Notes: generated by a model not told the origin, from the letters alone. A stretch of 64,000 nt of DNA from Streptomyces sp. LBL (GCF_029893585.1 NZ_JARXYX010000032.1:58216-122215), one strand, 5' to 3'. Shown: positions 8,748 through 17,014, counted from the stretch's first letter. Made by a program: numbers and translations.

Positions 8748-9731
8748 GTGTCGTACGTAGGCCCTGACTTCGAAACGTCCGAGTCCCGCCGTCCCCGGCG
8801 CGGCCCGTTGACCGTCGCTCTCGCCGCGCTCGTGCCGGGCGCCCTGCTGGGGTGGCTGGTGTATGAGGCGGTGGGCGGCACCGGCGGGGGCTCCGGCAGT
8901 TCCGCCGGCGCGGTGGGAGCCGCCGCCTCGGCGAGCGCGCCCGCCTCCCCCACGACGCCCACGCGTGACGACGACAAAGCGAGCGTCTCCGCGAAGCCGA
9001 CCCTCGCCCCGTCGGTCTCCACGCCCGCCGCCCGTTCCGGCTCCGGCTCGCTCAAGGGCGGACTGACGGGCAAGGTGATCGTCATCGACCCGGGGCACAA
9101 CCCGGGCAACTTCCAGCACACCGCCGCGATCAACCGTACGGTGGACATCGGAACGAACTCGAAGGAGTGCGACACCACGGGGACGGCCACCAACTCCGGG
9201 TACGAGGAGGCCAAGTTCACGCTGGACGTGGCCCAACGGATGCGCACGCTGCTCCAGCGGCAGGGCGCCACGGTGAAGCTGACCCAGGACGGCGACCGGC
9301 CGTACGGCCCGTGCGTGGACGAGCGCGCCCGGCTCGGCAACCAGGCGCACGCGGACGCCGTCGTGTCGATCCACGCGGACGGCTCGGCGGCCGGCAACCG
9401 CGGTTTCCACGTGATCCTGCCGGGCGGTGTCCACGCGGGCGCCGCCGACACCCGTACGATCGTCGCTCCTTCGCGTGAGCTCGGCGAGCGCGTGGCGGGC
9501 AACTTCGTGCGCGTCACGGGCACTGCGCCGTCCAACTACATCGGGGACGGTTCCGGACTGGTCACCCGCACGGACCTCGGCGGTCTCAATCTGTCAACGG
9601 TGCCCAAGGTGTTCATCGAGTGCGGCAACATGCGCGACAGCACGGACGCGGCACTGCTGACCAGTGGCGCCTGGCGGCAGAAAGCGGCGCAGGGGATCTC
9701 TGAGGGAATCGTGAGTTTCCTGCGCGGGTAG
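8748..9731 (+). CDS. N-acetylmuramoyl-L-alanine amidase (Amidase_3), membrane-anchored
   Basis: This enzyme hydrolyses the amide bond between MurNAc and L-Ala in peptidoglycan. The N-terminus has a short cytosolic stretch, one membrane segment (about residues 20-40, VALAALVPGALLGWLVYEAV) and a Ser/Ala/Thr-rich linker. The catalytic domain starts near residue 105 and keeps the zinc ligands: His in VIVIDPGHNPGN, Glu in GYEEAKF and His in VSIHADG. The catalytic Glu is in VFIECGNM. An insertion with one cysteine (SKECDTTGTA) follows the first zinc motif, as in other actinobacterial members. GTG 8748 is the only start that gives a clean anchor. The protein acts outside the membrane. Confidence 0.88.
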   Translation: MSYVGPDFETSESRRPRRGPLTVALAALVPGALLGWLVYEAVGGTGGGSGSSAGAVGAAASASAPASPTTPTRDDDKASVSAKPTLAPSVSTPAARSGSGSLKGGLTGKVIVIDPGHNPGNFQHTAAINRTVDIGTNSKECDTTGTATNSGYEEAKFTLDVAQRMRTLLQRQGATVKLTQDGDRPYGPCVDERARLGNQAHADAVVSIHADGSAAGNRGFHVILPGGVHAGAADTRTIVAPSRELGERVAGNFVRVTGTAPSNYIGDGSGLVTRTDLGGLNLSTVPKVFIECGNMRDSTDAALLTSGAWRQKAAQGISEGIVSFLRG

Positions 9732-9892
9732 TCATCAGCGCGCTGATCCGGGCGGACACCCTGTTCGGGCGGACGATAGTGTCGCCCCTACGATGAGGGG
9801 TCATCCCCACGCTTCGCACCGGGGCCTGACGGCAGCATGGTGACAGCGACGCCTCCACCGATGACGAGACGACTGAACCGAAGGACCTTGAA

Positions 9893-10735
9893 GTGAATAT
9901 CCGCTCCCTCACTAGAGGCGACGGCGTGGTGATCGGAGCAGCGGTATTGCTGTTGATCGCGTCGTTCCTCGACATCTACTCGGCCGACGGAGCCCCGGAC
10001 AGTTATGCCTTCCCCAACGCCTGGGGAAGCGGTCCGATCCTGATGGGTGTCGTGCTGGCGGGCATCTTCGGCGCCGCGCTCGTCGTCGTGTCCCGGGGCC
10101 TGCCCCAGTTGCCGAAGCCGGCCGGTCTCGACCTCGGCCAGTTCGGGGTCGCGTTGACCATCTTCGCCGCGTGGAGCGCACTCGGGAACCTCTTCGACCC
10201 GGCCGGCGGCTTCGACAACATGCCCGGCTTCAACGACGACAGCCTGAGCGCGGGCGTCGGTCTGATCCTGATGCTGATCGCCACCCTGATCATGGCGGCT
10301 GCGGCCGTCGCCGGTCCTCTCGTCCCGGCCCTGAAGGGCGCTCTCATCCCCGCCCCCAAGCCCGCCGCCCCGCAGCCCTACGGTGCCCAGCCCCCCGGTG
10401 GTTACGGCTACCCGGGCGCCCCGCAGCCGGGTCAGCCGCACGCCGGTCAGCCGTACGGCGGTCAGCCGCAGCCGGGCCAGCCCTACGGCGCCCAGCCGCA
10501 GCCCGCGCAGGCCCAGCCGCCGGCGGCAGCGGCGCCGGAGTTCTCGCCGTTCTGGTTCGCCGTTCCGGTGCCGCGTCCGCTGTTCGCGGAGGACGGTTCG
10601 CCGGCGCCGATCGCCGAACTCGCCCCCGGTACCTGGTACCTCGCGGTCGAGCAGCGCGGTCAGGCGCTGGTCGCGCAGACGCAGGACGGCCGTCGGGGCG
10701 TGCTGCAGGACACCAGCGGGATCCAGCGCGGCTGA
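9893..10735 (+). CDS. Four-helix membrane protein with Gly/Pro/Gln-Tyr-rich linker
   Basis: The 280-residue protein begins with about four hydrophobic helices (residues 10-30, 45-68, 80-98, 118-145). A 75-residue linker of PQPYGAQ/PGQP-type repeats follows, then a compact C-terminal domain of about 60 residues (FWFAVPVPRPLFAEDG ... GTWYLAVEQRGQALVAQTQDG). The layout resembles DUF5336-like actinobacterial membrane proteins, but the assignment is tentative. GTG 9893 follows GAAGGACC. Upstream is the amidase in the same orientation (161 bp away); downstream lies a strong terminator hairpin. No enzymatic motif is visible; a structural or signalling role at the envelope is plausible. Confidence 0.7.
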   Translation: MNIRSLTRGDGVVIGAAVLLLIASFLDIYSADGAPDSYAFPNAWGSGPILMGVVLAGIFGAALVVVSRGLPQLPKPAGLDLGQFGVALTIFAAWSALGNLFDPAGGFDNMPGFNDDSLSAGVGLILMLIATLIMAAAAVAGPLVPALKGALIPAPKPAAPQPYGAQPPGGYGYPGAPQPGQPHAGQPYGGQPQPGQPYGAQPQPAQAQPPAAAAPEFSPFWFAVPVPRPLFAEDGSPAPIAELAPGTWYLAVEQRGQALVAQTQDGRRGVLQDTSGIQRG

Positions 10736-10820
10736 GGCCGCCGCCGGCCGTCCGCCGGTGCGTCCGCCGACGGCCGCCGTTCGCCGTTCGTCGGCCGCCG
10801 GTGGGTCCGCCAAGGTCGGT

Positions 10821-10852
10821 ACGGCCCCTCGCCCTTCCGGGCGGGGGGCCGT
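10821..10852 (+). terminator. GC-rich hairpin terminator
   Basis: ACGGCCCC-TCGCCC pairs with GGGCG-GGGGGCCGT around a TTCC loop, followed by GTTGTC. It lies between the membrane-protein gene and the LLM oxidoreductase promoter. Confidence 0.7.
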
Positions 10853-10875
10853 TGTCGTACAGTCGCAGCCCGTAA

Positions 10876-10890
10876 CTGACGTACCGTCAG
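10876..10890. promoter_or_regulatory. Perfect palindrome CTGACG-TAC-CGTCAG upstream of the LLM gene
   Basis: This is a 15-bp TetR-style operator 15 bp before the start codon, where a bound repressor would block initiation. The same arms occur upstream of the aldehyde dehydrogenase (18501-18515), and a near copy lies upstream of the P450 (31165-31179). Confidence 0.65.
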
Positions 10891-10905
10891 ACATCTGGAG
10901 GGCGT

Positions 10906-11916
10906 ATGCGGCTCGGGCTCGCACTCGGCTACTGGGGGCGCGGCCCCGGCGCGGACCATGTGACGCTGGCGCGGGAGGCGGAGCGGCTCGGCTACGACTC
11001 CGTGTGGACCGCGGAGTCCTGGGGCTCGGACGCGTTCACTCCGCTCACCTGGATCGCCGCGCAGACCTCGACCGTCAAACTGGGCACGGCGGTCGCACAG
11101 ATGGCGGCCCGGTCTCCGACCACCACGGCGATGCACGCCCTCACCCTGGACCACCTCTCCGGCGGCCGGATGATGCTCGGGCTCGGCCTGTCCGGCCCGC
11201 AGGTGGTCGAGGGCTGGTACGGGCGGCCGTTCCCGAAGTCGCCGCTGACCGCGACCCGGGAGTACGTCGACGTCGTACGGCAGGTGCTGCGGCGGGAGGC
11301 TCCGGTGCGGCTGGACGGACGCTTCCACCCCCTGCCCTATCGCGGCCCGGACGCCACGGGCCTCGGCAAACCCCTGAAGTCCATCACGCACCCCCTGCGC
11401 CCCACGCTCCCCGTCCTGCTCGGCGCGGAGGGCCCGAGGAACGTGGCTCAGACGACCCGGATCGCCGACGGATGGCTGCCGTTGTACTGGTCGCCGGGCC
11501 GGCCCGAGGCGTACGGGGACGCGGTGGGCGATCTGCCGGACGGCTTCCTGGTCGCGCCCATGGCCCAGGTGCGGGTCTGTGACGACGTCTCCGAAGGGCT
11601 GCTGCCCGTCAAGGCGATGCTCGGCTTCTACATCGGCGGAATGGGCCACGCGGCCCGCAACTTCCACGCCGATCTCATGGGCCGCATGGGGTACGAGGAG
11701 GAGGCCCGGCGGATCCAGGAGCTGTTCCTGTCCGGCCGCCGGGAGGAAGCGGTGCTCGCCGTGCCGGACGCCTTCGCCGACGAGATCTCCCTGATCGGGC
11801 CACGTGAACGCATCGCCGAACGGCTGGAGTTGTGGCGCAAGGGACCGGTGACGGACCTGCTGGCGCTGGCCCCGGACCCGGAGACCTTGCGGGTGCTGGC
11901 AGAGCTCAACTCCTAG
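10906..11916 (+). CDS. LLM-class F420-dependent oxidoreductase
   Basis: The 336-residue protein has the TIM-barrel luciferase-like fold. Visible marks are the start GLALGYWGRGPGADH, the helix EAERLGYDSVWTAESWGSD, the conserved core LDHLSGGRMMLGLGLSGPQVVEGWYG, and VLLGAEGPRNVAQTTRIADGWLP. Actinobacterial members use cofactor F420 rather than FMN to reduce or oxidise diverse substrates; the substrate here is not readable. ATG 10906 has GGAGG 5-9 bases upstream. The promoter carries the palindrome CTGACG-N3-CGTCAG shared with genes of the sterol-type module, which suggests that this enzyme belongs to the same regulated set. Confidence 0.88.
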   Translation: MRLGLALGYWGRGPGADHVTLAREAERLGYDSVWTAESWGSDAFTPLTWIAAQTSTVKLGTAVAQMAARSPTTTAMHALTLDHLSGGRMMLGLGLSGPQVVEGWYGRPFPKSPLTATREYVDVVRQVLRREAPVRLDGRFHPLPYRGPDATGLGKPLKSITHPLRPTLPVLLGAEGPRNVAQTTRIADGWLPLYWSPGRPEAYGDAVGDLPDGFLVAPMAQVRVCDDVSEGLLPVKAMLGFYIGGMGHAARNFHADLMGRMGYEEEARRIQELFLSGRREEAVLAVPDAFADEISLIGPRERIAERLELWRKGPVTDLLALAPDPETLRVLAELNS

Positions 11917-11967
11917 AACATTCCCTGCCCCTGGTTTCAAACAGGGATTCGAGGTCACCTGGTAGGC

Positions 11968-12258
11968 ATGTCTCGACATCGCAGCGGCTCCAACTCCGCC
12001 GGTACGGTCATCGCCGTCGTCGCGGACATCATGGCCGTCATCCTCGGACTGTGGATCCTGATGTATCTGCTGGACGCCAACCGGGGCAACGACCTGGTGC
12101 AGTTCGTCCACGACGCGGCCAACTGGCTCGCCGGCTGGTCCCGTGACCTGTTCACCTTCGACGACGCCTGGGCCCGCGTCGTCGCCGGCTACGGCCTGGC
12201 CGCGGTCGTGTACCTCTTCATCGGCCACGCCATCGCCAACCGCGTACAGCGACACTGA
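11968..12258 (+). CDS. Small two-helix membrane protein
   Basis: The 96-residue protein has a basic N-terminus and a first membrane helix at about 12-36 (VIAVVADIMAVILGLWILMYL). An amphipathic middle contains two tryptophans (NWLAGWSRDL), and a second helix spans about 70-88 (VVAGYGLAAVVYLFIGHAI). It resembles many short Streptomyces membrane proteins annotated only as hypothetical. It starts 51 bp after the LLM gene, so it may be co-transcribed. Function is unknown. Confidence 0.7.
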   Translation: MSRHRSGSNSAGTVIAVVADIMAVILGLWILMYLLDANRGNDLVQFVHDAANWLAGWSRDLFTFDDAWARVVAGYGLAAVVYLFIGHAIANRVQRH

Positions 12259-12346
12259 CAGCCCGCCCCGACAGTTCCCACCTCACACTGACCGACCCGC
12301 CGACTGGTCCCGTGATCCGGGGGTCTGAGGGTGCTCGCCGACGTGT

Positions 12347-13417
12347 TCAGGCGCAGCAGTCCGGGTCGAGACCCTTCGGCAGGTGGTGGCCGCCGAACAC
12401 TCGGCAGGTCGCCTCGTCGCCGCCCAGCGCGGCGACGGCGAGGAGCAGGGAGCCGGCCGTCCAGGTGGTCAGCTCCTGTGGCCAGACGGCTTCGTCGTCG
12501 AAGACGTAGCCCGTCCAGTACAGGCCGGACTCCGCGTCACGCAGGCGCTGGATCCACTGCAGGATCTCCAGCGCCCGGTCGGACTCGCCCATCGCCCACA
12601 GCGCGAGGGCGAGTTCGGCGGACTCCCCGCCCGTGACCCACGGGTTGGGTACGACACAGCGCACGCCGAGCCCCGGCACCACGAAACGGTTCCAGCCCTC
12701 CTCGATACGGGACTTGCCCTCGGCGTCGGTCAGCGCGCCGCCGAGCACCGGGTAGTACCAGTCCATCGAGTAGCGGTCCTTGTCGAGGAACCGCTCCGGG
12801 TGCCGGCGGATCGCGTGCCGCAGCGCTCCGACCGCCAACTCCCAGTCGGGCTGCGGCTCTTCACGCTGCTCGGCGATCGCGAGGGCGCAGCACAGCGCGT
12901 GGTGGATCGAGGAGGAACCGGTCAGCAGCGCGTCCGTGACGGGCGTCCCGTCGTCCTCCCGCTTCCAGCCGATCTGCCCGCCGGGTTGCTGAAGCTGCAG
13001 CACGCACTCGATCGCCGCGTAGACGGTCGGCCACATCCGGTCGAGAAACGTGTCGTCGCCGGTGGAGAGGTAGTGGTGCCACACGCCGACGGCTATGTAG
13101 GCGACGAAGTTCGTCTCCCGGCCCCGGTCGGTGACGTCCGTGAAGTTCCCGTCGGCGTAGGCCGCGTACCAGGAGCCGTCCTCGTTCTGGTGCCGCGCCA
13201 GCCAGTTGTACGCCCGCTCGGCAGCCTCGTGCTCCCCGGCCGCGTCCAGCGCCATCGCCGTCTCGGTGTGGTCCCACGGGTCGAGGTGGTGCCCGCGGAA
13301 CCACGGGATCGCCCCGTCCTCCCGCTGCACGTCCAGCAGCCCGGCGACGGTGGCGGCAGCCTGCTCGGCGGTGAGGACCCCGGGCAGGACGAGGTGTTCT
13401 GTCCGGGGGGTGGTCAC
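12347..13417 (-). CDS. Alpha/alpha-toroid (prenyltransferase/squalene-cyclase-like) protein
   Basis: The 356-residue soluble protein is made of repeating helical hairpins with QW-like and trehalase-like elements: LLDVQREDGAIPWFRG, LARHQNEDGSWYAAY, LQLQQPGGQIGW and GGESAELALALWAMG. This gives a six-hairpin barrel typical of terpenoid cyclase/prenyltransferase-like and glycoside-processing folds. The DXDD cyclase motif is absent, so it is probably not a cyclase. GTG 13417 overlaps the upstream methyltransferase stop by 4 bp (GTGA), indicating translational coupling. As the third gene of a GT4-methyltransferase-toroid operon, it probably acts on the same glycan or glycolipid. The C-terminus ends in CCA-like Cys-Cys-Ala. 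Confidence 0.75.
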   Translation of the reverse strand: MTTPRTEHLVLPGVLTAEQAAATVAGLLDVQREDGAIPWFRGHHLDPWDHTETAMALDAAGEHEAAERAYNWLARHQNEDGSWYAAYADGNFTDVTDRGRETNFVAYIAVGVWHHYLSTGDDTFLDRMWPTVYAAIECVLQLQQPGGQIGWKREDDGTPVTDALLTGSSSIHHALCCALAIAEQREEPQPDWELAVGALRHAIRRHPERFLDKDRYSMDWYYPVLGGALTDAEGKSRIEEGWNRFVVPGLGVRCVVPNPWVTGGESAELALALWAMGESDRALEILQWIQRLRDAESGLYWTGYVFDDEAVWPQELTTWTAGSLLLAVAALGGDEATCRVFGGHHLPKGLDPDCCA

Positions 13418-14214
13418 TTGGCGGCCGCCTCGGCTTCGTTTTTGGTCTGGGACTGGGGATGGGGTTGGGTCTTGGTCGTCGCGGTCCCGGAAAGACGCGG
13501 CAGGTGCGGCTTGGTCGCGTACGCCACGAAGCTCTTGCCCATCAGCGGGTTCAGCGCCTGTTCGGCGACCCGGGTGGCCAGCGGTTTCTTCATGATGTCC
13601 CAGACCAGCAGCTTGTGGTACGCCCGCACCGGCAGCGCCTTGTCGTTGTCCACGCCGAACGCGCACTTGAGCCACCAGTACGGGGAGTGCAGCGCGTGCG
13701 CGTGGTGCGTGCCGTACGGCTTGAGGCCGGCCTCGCGGATCTTCGCCAGCAACTCGTCCGCCTTGTAGATGCGGATGTGGCCGCCCTCGACCTCGTGGTA
13801 GGCGTCGGACAGCGTCCAGCAGACCTTCTCGGGGCCGTGGCGCGGGACGGTGATCGCGATCCGGCCGCCCGGCTTCAACACCCGTACCATCTCGGCGAGT
13901 ACGCCCTTGTCGTCCGGGATGTGCTCCATCACCTCGGAGATGATGACGACGTCGAAGGACTCGTCCGGGAAGGGGAGCGCCAGGGCGTCCCCCTCCATCG
14001 CCGTGGCGGTCGCGCCCTCGGGGGCCTCTCCCGCCTCCTGCATGGCCGCGAACCACTTCGCGACCTCGCGGATCTCCTCGGCGTTCTGGTCGAGGGCCAC
14101 GACCCGGGCACCCCGTCGATAGCACTCGAACGCGTGCCTGCCGGCACCGCAGCCGAGGTCCAGGACACGGTCACCCGGGGCGAGCGGGAACCGGGAGAAG
14201 TCGACGGTCAGCAC
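13414..14214 (-). CDS. Class I SAM-dependent methyltransferase (UbiE/Methyltransf_11 type)
   Basis: The 266-residue protein shows motif I (RVLDLGCGAGRHAFEC), the strand-2 acidic residue (VVALDQNAEE), the motif MEGDALALPFPDESFDVVI, and post-motifs EHIPDDKGVLAEMVRVLKPGG. A C-terminal helical section with aromatic residues (HSPYWWLKCAFG) may bind a hydrophobic acceptor. It overlaps the upstream glycosyltransferase by 7 bp and the downstream toroid gene by 4 bp, so the three genes form one tightly coupled unit. It likely methylates a sugar or lipid made by the neighbour enzyme; this is inferred from context only. The start is GTG. Confidence 0.82.
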   Translation of the reverse strand: MLTVDFSRFPLAPGDRVLDLGCGAGRHAFECYRRGARVVALDQNAEEIREVAKWFAAMQEAGEAPEGATATAMEGDALALPFPDESFDVVIISEVMEHIPDDKGVLAEMVRVLKPGGRIAITVPRHGPEKVCWTLSDAYHEVEGGHIRIYKADELLAKIREAGLKPYGTHHAHALHSPYWWLKCAFGVDNDKALPVRAYHKLLVWDIMKKPLATRVAEQALNPLMGKSFVAYATKPHLPRLSGTATTKTQPHPQSQTKNEAEAAAK

Positions 14215-15638
14215 GTAGCCCTGCTTTCGCGATCGGATACAACGTCAGCACCTTCCGCGGCCGCCGAGCGGTCGGGAGGCTGGGCCGCGGAGCGGTCGGG
14301 AGGGCGGGGCGCGGAGCGGCTTACGGCTGTGTCCGCGGAGCGGGTCATGGCCTCGCGGTACCGGGCCACCGTTCCCTCGGCGGCCTTCGCCCAGGTGAAG
14401 CGGGCCAGGACCCGTTCCCGGCCCGCCGCGCCGAGTCGGGCGCGCAGCTCCGGGTCGGCGAGCAGTCGGCTCAGGCCGGCGGCCAGGGCTCCGGGGTCGC
14501 CCGGGGGGACCGCCAGGCACGTCTCCCCGTCCGGGCCCGCGACTTCGGGGATCGCGCCGCCGGTCGTGGCGAGCAGCGGGGTGCCCGTCGCCATGGCCTC
14601 CGCGGCCGGCAGGGAGAAGCCCTCGTACAGCGACGGCACGCACGCGACCTGTGCCGAGCGCACCAGGTCGACCAGTTCGGCGTCCGAGATGCCCTTGACG
14701 AAGTCGACGGCGCCTTCGAGGCCGTACCGCTCGACGGCCTGGGCGACCGGCCCCGCGGTGGGCCGCTTGCCGACGACGACCAGGTGGGCGTCGGGCCGCT
14801 CGGTACGCACCTTGGCGAGTGCCTCGACGAGGAAGACCAGGCCCTTGAGCGGTACGTCCGCGCTGGACGTCGTCACGATCCGGCCCGGCACGACCGGCAC
14901 CGAGGGGTCGGGCGAGAAGAGGTCGGTGTCGGCGCCTATGTGGACGACGTGGATGCGTTCCCCGCGTACGCCGAGGTGGTGGACGATCTCCTGGCGGGAG
15001 GTGCCGGAGACGGTGAGCACGGACGGCAGGCGGCGGGCGACGCGCTTCTGCATGCGGGTGAAGGCGTACCAGCGGCGTATGGAGTACGAGCGCCGCAGCC
15101 CCTCCGCCGCGTCCAGCTCCAACTGCCGGTCCACGGTGATGGGGTGGTGGATGGTGGTGACGAGCGGGGCTCCGACGTCGCCCAACAGGCCGTATCCGAG
15201 CGTCTGGTTGTCGTGGACGACGTCGAACTCGCCGCGCCGGGCGCGCAGATGGCGGCGGGCACGGAGGGAGAAGGTGAGCGGCTCGGGAAAACCGCCGGTC
15301 CACATCGTCGCCACTTCCAGCGCGTCGATCCAGTCGCGGTACTCGCCGCGCCCGGGGGTGCGGAAGGGGTCCGGCTGCCGGTAGAGGTCGAGGCTCGGCA
15401 GCTCGGTGAGGGTCAGGCGGTCGTCGTGGCCCTCGTCGAGGACGGGGTAGGGCTGGGAGCCGATGACCTCGACGCGGTGGCCGAGGCGGGCGAGTTCACG
15501 CGAGAGGTGCCGTACGTAGACACCCTGCCCCCCGCAGAACGGGTTCCCCTTGTAGGTGAGAAGTGCGATGTTGAGCGGTCGCTCGCCGTCCGCAGCGAGG
15601 TCGGGTCGGGACCCCGCCTGACTGGCCTCAGCGGTCAC
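14208..15638 (-). CDS. Family 4 glycosyltransferase
   Basis: The GT-B fold enzyme (476 residues) starts with the nucleotide-sugar transferase pattern LTYKGNPFCGGQGVYVRHLSRELARLGH. It has the donor-binding C-domain TTSSADVPLKGLVFLVEALAKV and the retaining EX7E signature in PSLYEGFSLPAAEAMATG. Members transfer a sugar from a nucleotide donor to a lipid or glycan acceptor at the inner membrane face. The last 45 residues contain a duplicated PPDRSAA linker encoded by a minisatellite (about 14240-14330) and are probably disordered. It is the first gene of the operon, divergent from the KstR-like regulator, and a KstR-type box lies between them, so the operon may belong to that regulon. Confidence 0.85.
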   Translation of the reverse strand: MTAEASQAGSRPDLAADGERPLNIALLTYKGNPFCGGQGVYVRHLSRELARLGHRVEVIGSQPYPVLDEGHDDRLTLTELPSLDLYRQPDPFRTPGRGEYRDWIDALEVATMWTGGFPEPLTFSLRARRHLRARRGEFDVVHDNQTLGYGLLGDVGAPLVTTIHHPITVDRQLELDAAEGLRRSYSIRRWYAFTRMQKRVARRLPSVLTVSGTSRQEIVHHLGVRGERIHVVHIGADTDLFSPDPSVPVVPGRIVTTSSADVPLKGLVFLVEALAKVRTERPDAHLVVVGKRPTAGPVAQAVERYGLEGAVDFVKGISDAELVDLVRSAQVACVPSLYEGFSLPAAEAMATGTPLLATTGGAIPEVAGPDGETCLAVPPGDPGALAAGLSRLLADPELRARLGAAGRERVLARFTWAKAAEGTVARYREAMTRSADTAVSRSAPRPPDRSAAQPPDRSAAAEGADVVSDRESRATC

Positions 15639-15692
15639 TCCTGGCCCCCTTCTGCCTGCACTGTCCCGCGAGACTACGACGGGACGCTAATC

Positions 15693-15706
15693 TAGAACAA
15701 GTTTCA
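15693..15706. promoter_or_regulatory. KstR-type operator (TNNAACNNGTTNNA)
   Basis: The sequence TAGAACAAGTTTCA matches the mycobacterial KstR consensus at every fixed position. It lies in the 200-bp gap between the divergent glycosyltransferase operon and the KstR-like gene, consistent with autoregulation and possibly with control of both sides. Confidence 0.75.
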
Positions 15707-15838
15707 GACTTGATCGTTAAGTCGGCTCCGAATCTACCGGCAGGTAGGGGCAGTGTGAGCAGTGGATCAGGTGATTCACGCCACGACGGGCCGCGCCTGC
15801 CATGCTGTGTGATCACCGACTGTCACGGAACGGGACCC

Positions 15839-16459
15839 ATGCCTACGGAAGTCAAGGCGAACAAGGCGCTGTCCTCGCCCCTCACCGAGCGTCAGGAGGC
15901 GCGCCGCCGCCGAATCCTGCACGCGAGCGCGCAGTTGGCGAGCCGGGGCGGCTTCGACGCGGTGCAGATGCGTGAGGTCGCGGAGTCCTCTCAGGTGGCG
16001 CTCGGCACGCTGTACCGCTACTTCCCGTCCAAGGTGCATCTGCTGGTCGCCACGATGCAGGACCAGTTGGAGCACATGCACGGCACGCTGCGGAAGAAGC
16101 CGCCGACGGGCGAGGTGCCGGCCCAGCGGGTGGCGGAGACCCTGATGCGGGCGTTCCGCGCGTTGCAGCGCGAACCGCATCTGGCCGACGCGATGGTCCG
16201 CGCGCTCACGTTCGCCGACCGGAGCGTCAGCCCCGAGGTGGACCAGGTCTCCCGTCAGACCACGGCGATCATCCTGGACGCGATGGGCCTGGAGAACCCG
16301 ACCCCGGACCAGCTCTCGGCGGTCCGCGTCATCGAGCACACCTGGCACTCGGCGCTGATCACCTGGCTCTCCGGCCGCGCCTCCATCGCCCAGGTGAAGA
16401 TCGACATCGAAACGGTGTGCCGTCTGATCGACCTGACGGACCCGGGGCGCGAGGGTTAG
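15839..16459 (+). CDS. kstR: KstR-like TetR repressor of sterol/cholesterol-type catabolism
   Basis: The 206-residue regulator has the TetR helix-turn-helix at about residues 22-66. The stretch RRILHASAQLASRGGFDAVQ, then MREVAESS and VALGTLYRYFPSKVHLLV, is very close to what I recall of mycobacterial KstR, which represses cholesterol-degradation genes and is released by 3-oxo-cholestenoyl-CoA. The C-terminal ligand domain also keeps the KstR pattern (LADAMVRALTFADRSVSPEVDQV, HTWHSALITWLSGRASI). The start ATG 15839 is supported by alignment. A KstR box lies in its own promoter, and others lie before the metallo-hydrolase and between the thiolase and P450. A TPP aptamer on the opposite strand starts just past its stop and would produce RNA antisense to it. 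Confidence 0.8.
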   Translation: MPTEVKANKALSSPLTERQEARRRRILHASAQLASRGGFDAVQMREVAESSQVALGTLYRYFPSKVHLLVATMQDQLEHMHGTLRKKPPTGEVPAQRVAETLMRAFRALQREPHLADAMVRALTFADRSVSPEVDQVSRQTTAIILDAMGLENPTPDQLSAVRVIEHTWHSALITWLSGRASIAQVKIDIETVCRLIDLTDPGREG

Positions 16460-16499
16460 CCACGCCGCAGGAGCACTGCTCTCCGGGCGCGCGAAGAAC

Positions 16500-16632
16500 C
16501 TACGAGACGGGTTCCCTTCGCCGGTATTGCCCGGATCAGGTACTGGGGGTCGCCTTCTGGCCCGACTGCTGCCGTCCAGCCTCTCAGCCCGACCGTCGAC
16601 GTCGGCCGCGGCGGATGCCTGAGCGTCTCGCC
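16500..16632 (-). promoter_or_regulatory. TPP riboswitch (THI-box) with no thiamine gene downstream
   Basis: Read on the minus strand, the aptamer shows GGGCTGAGAGG, then ACCTGATCCGG, GCAATACCGG and CGAAGGGA, the invariant core of thiamine-pyrophosphate aptamers. P1 is formed by CGAGACG (16624-16630) and CGTCTCG (16503-16509). A possible -10 (TACTAT, plus positions 16688-16693) lies upstream. Past the aptamer is a short palindromic hairpin (GGAGCACTGCTCTCC, plus about 16471-16485) that could be the expression platform. Downstream in its direction there is no minus-strand gene, only the antisense of the KstR-like gene. It is either an orphan left from a lost thi gene or a ligand-controlled antisense transcript. 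Confidence 0.78.
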
Positions 16633-16776
16633 ACAGTCGGCTACTCCGGTCGAACTCCCTCACTCGTCCCGTAGGCCACTTCCCACGATAGTACGTTTAC
16701 GTGGGGGAGGAACCCCCCTGAACCATGATTTTCCACCATGATTTTCCGCCCTCAGGGAAGGCCCACAAGGGGTCCC

Positions 16777-17010
16777 CTACTCCTCCGGCGGGAACACCGG
16801 CTCCCCGCTCCCCAGCAGCGTGATCATGATGGCCTCCACCGGGCAGGCCTCCGCCGCCGCGAGGACCTTCTCGTTGGCGTCGGCCTCCGGCTCGGCGGGG
16901 TGGGACTGGCGGGCCGTGTCGAGGTGGAAGCCGTCGGGAGCGTGGTGCACGCAGCTCGCGGAGCCGATGCACAGGGAGCGGTCGACCTCGATCCGCCAGC
17001 GGTCGCCCAT
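16777..17010 (-). CDS. Single-cluster (3Fe-4S type) ferredoxin for a P450
   Basis: The 77-residue protein has the actinomycete P450-ferredoxin pattern: CIGSASC near the N-terminus and C-P in AAEACPVEAI near the C-terminus. One ligand position of a classic 4Fe-4S site is occupied by Ala/Ser, as in 3Fe-4S ferredoxins. It carries electrons from a ferredoxin reductase to a cytochrome P450. Its start is only 4 bp after the aldehyde dehydrogenase stop, so both are one transcript. The CYP125-like enzyme 14 kb away is the obvious partner within this regulon, although no reductase is present in the window. Confidence 0.88.
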   Translation of the reverse strand: MGDRWRIEVDRSLCIGSASCVHHAPDGFHLDTARQSHPAEPEADANEKVLAAAEACPVEAIMITLLGSGEPVFPPEE

Positions 17011-17014
17011 CCGC

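Noticed and set aside
6032..9535. A very long minus-strand open frame (over 1100 codons)
   Set aside because: It lies antisense to the MFS, methyltransferase and amidase genes, which have clear domains. Long antisense frames are normal in high-GC DNA, and its Glu/Arg/Gly-rich product has no domain.
12347..13417. Terpene/squalene cyclase activity for the toroid protein
   Set aside because: The DXDD or DDXXD acid motif needed for cyclisation is absent, so only the fold is claimed.
13459..15384. Plus-strand open frame of about 640 codons across the GT4 operon
   Set aside because: It is a shadow of the methyltransferase and glycosyltransferase genes on the other strand, with no ribosome site or family match.
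16719..16749. Direct repeat CCATGATTTTCC (two copies)
   Set aside because: It may be part of a promoter for the TPP RNA, but two short copies alone do not support a binding site.
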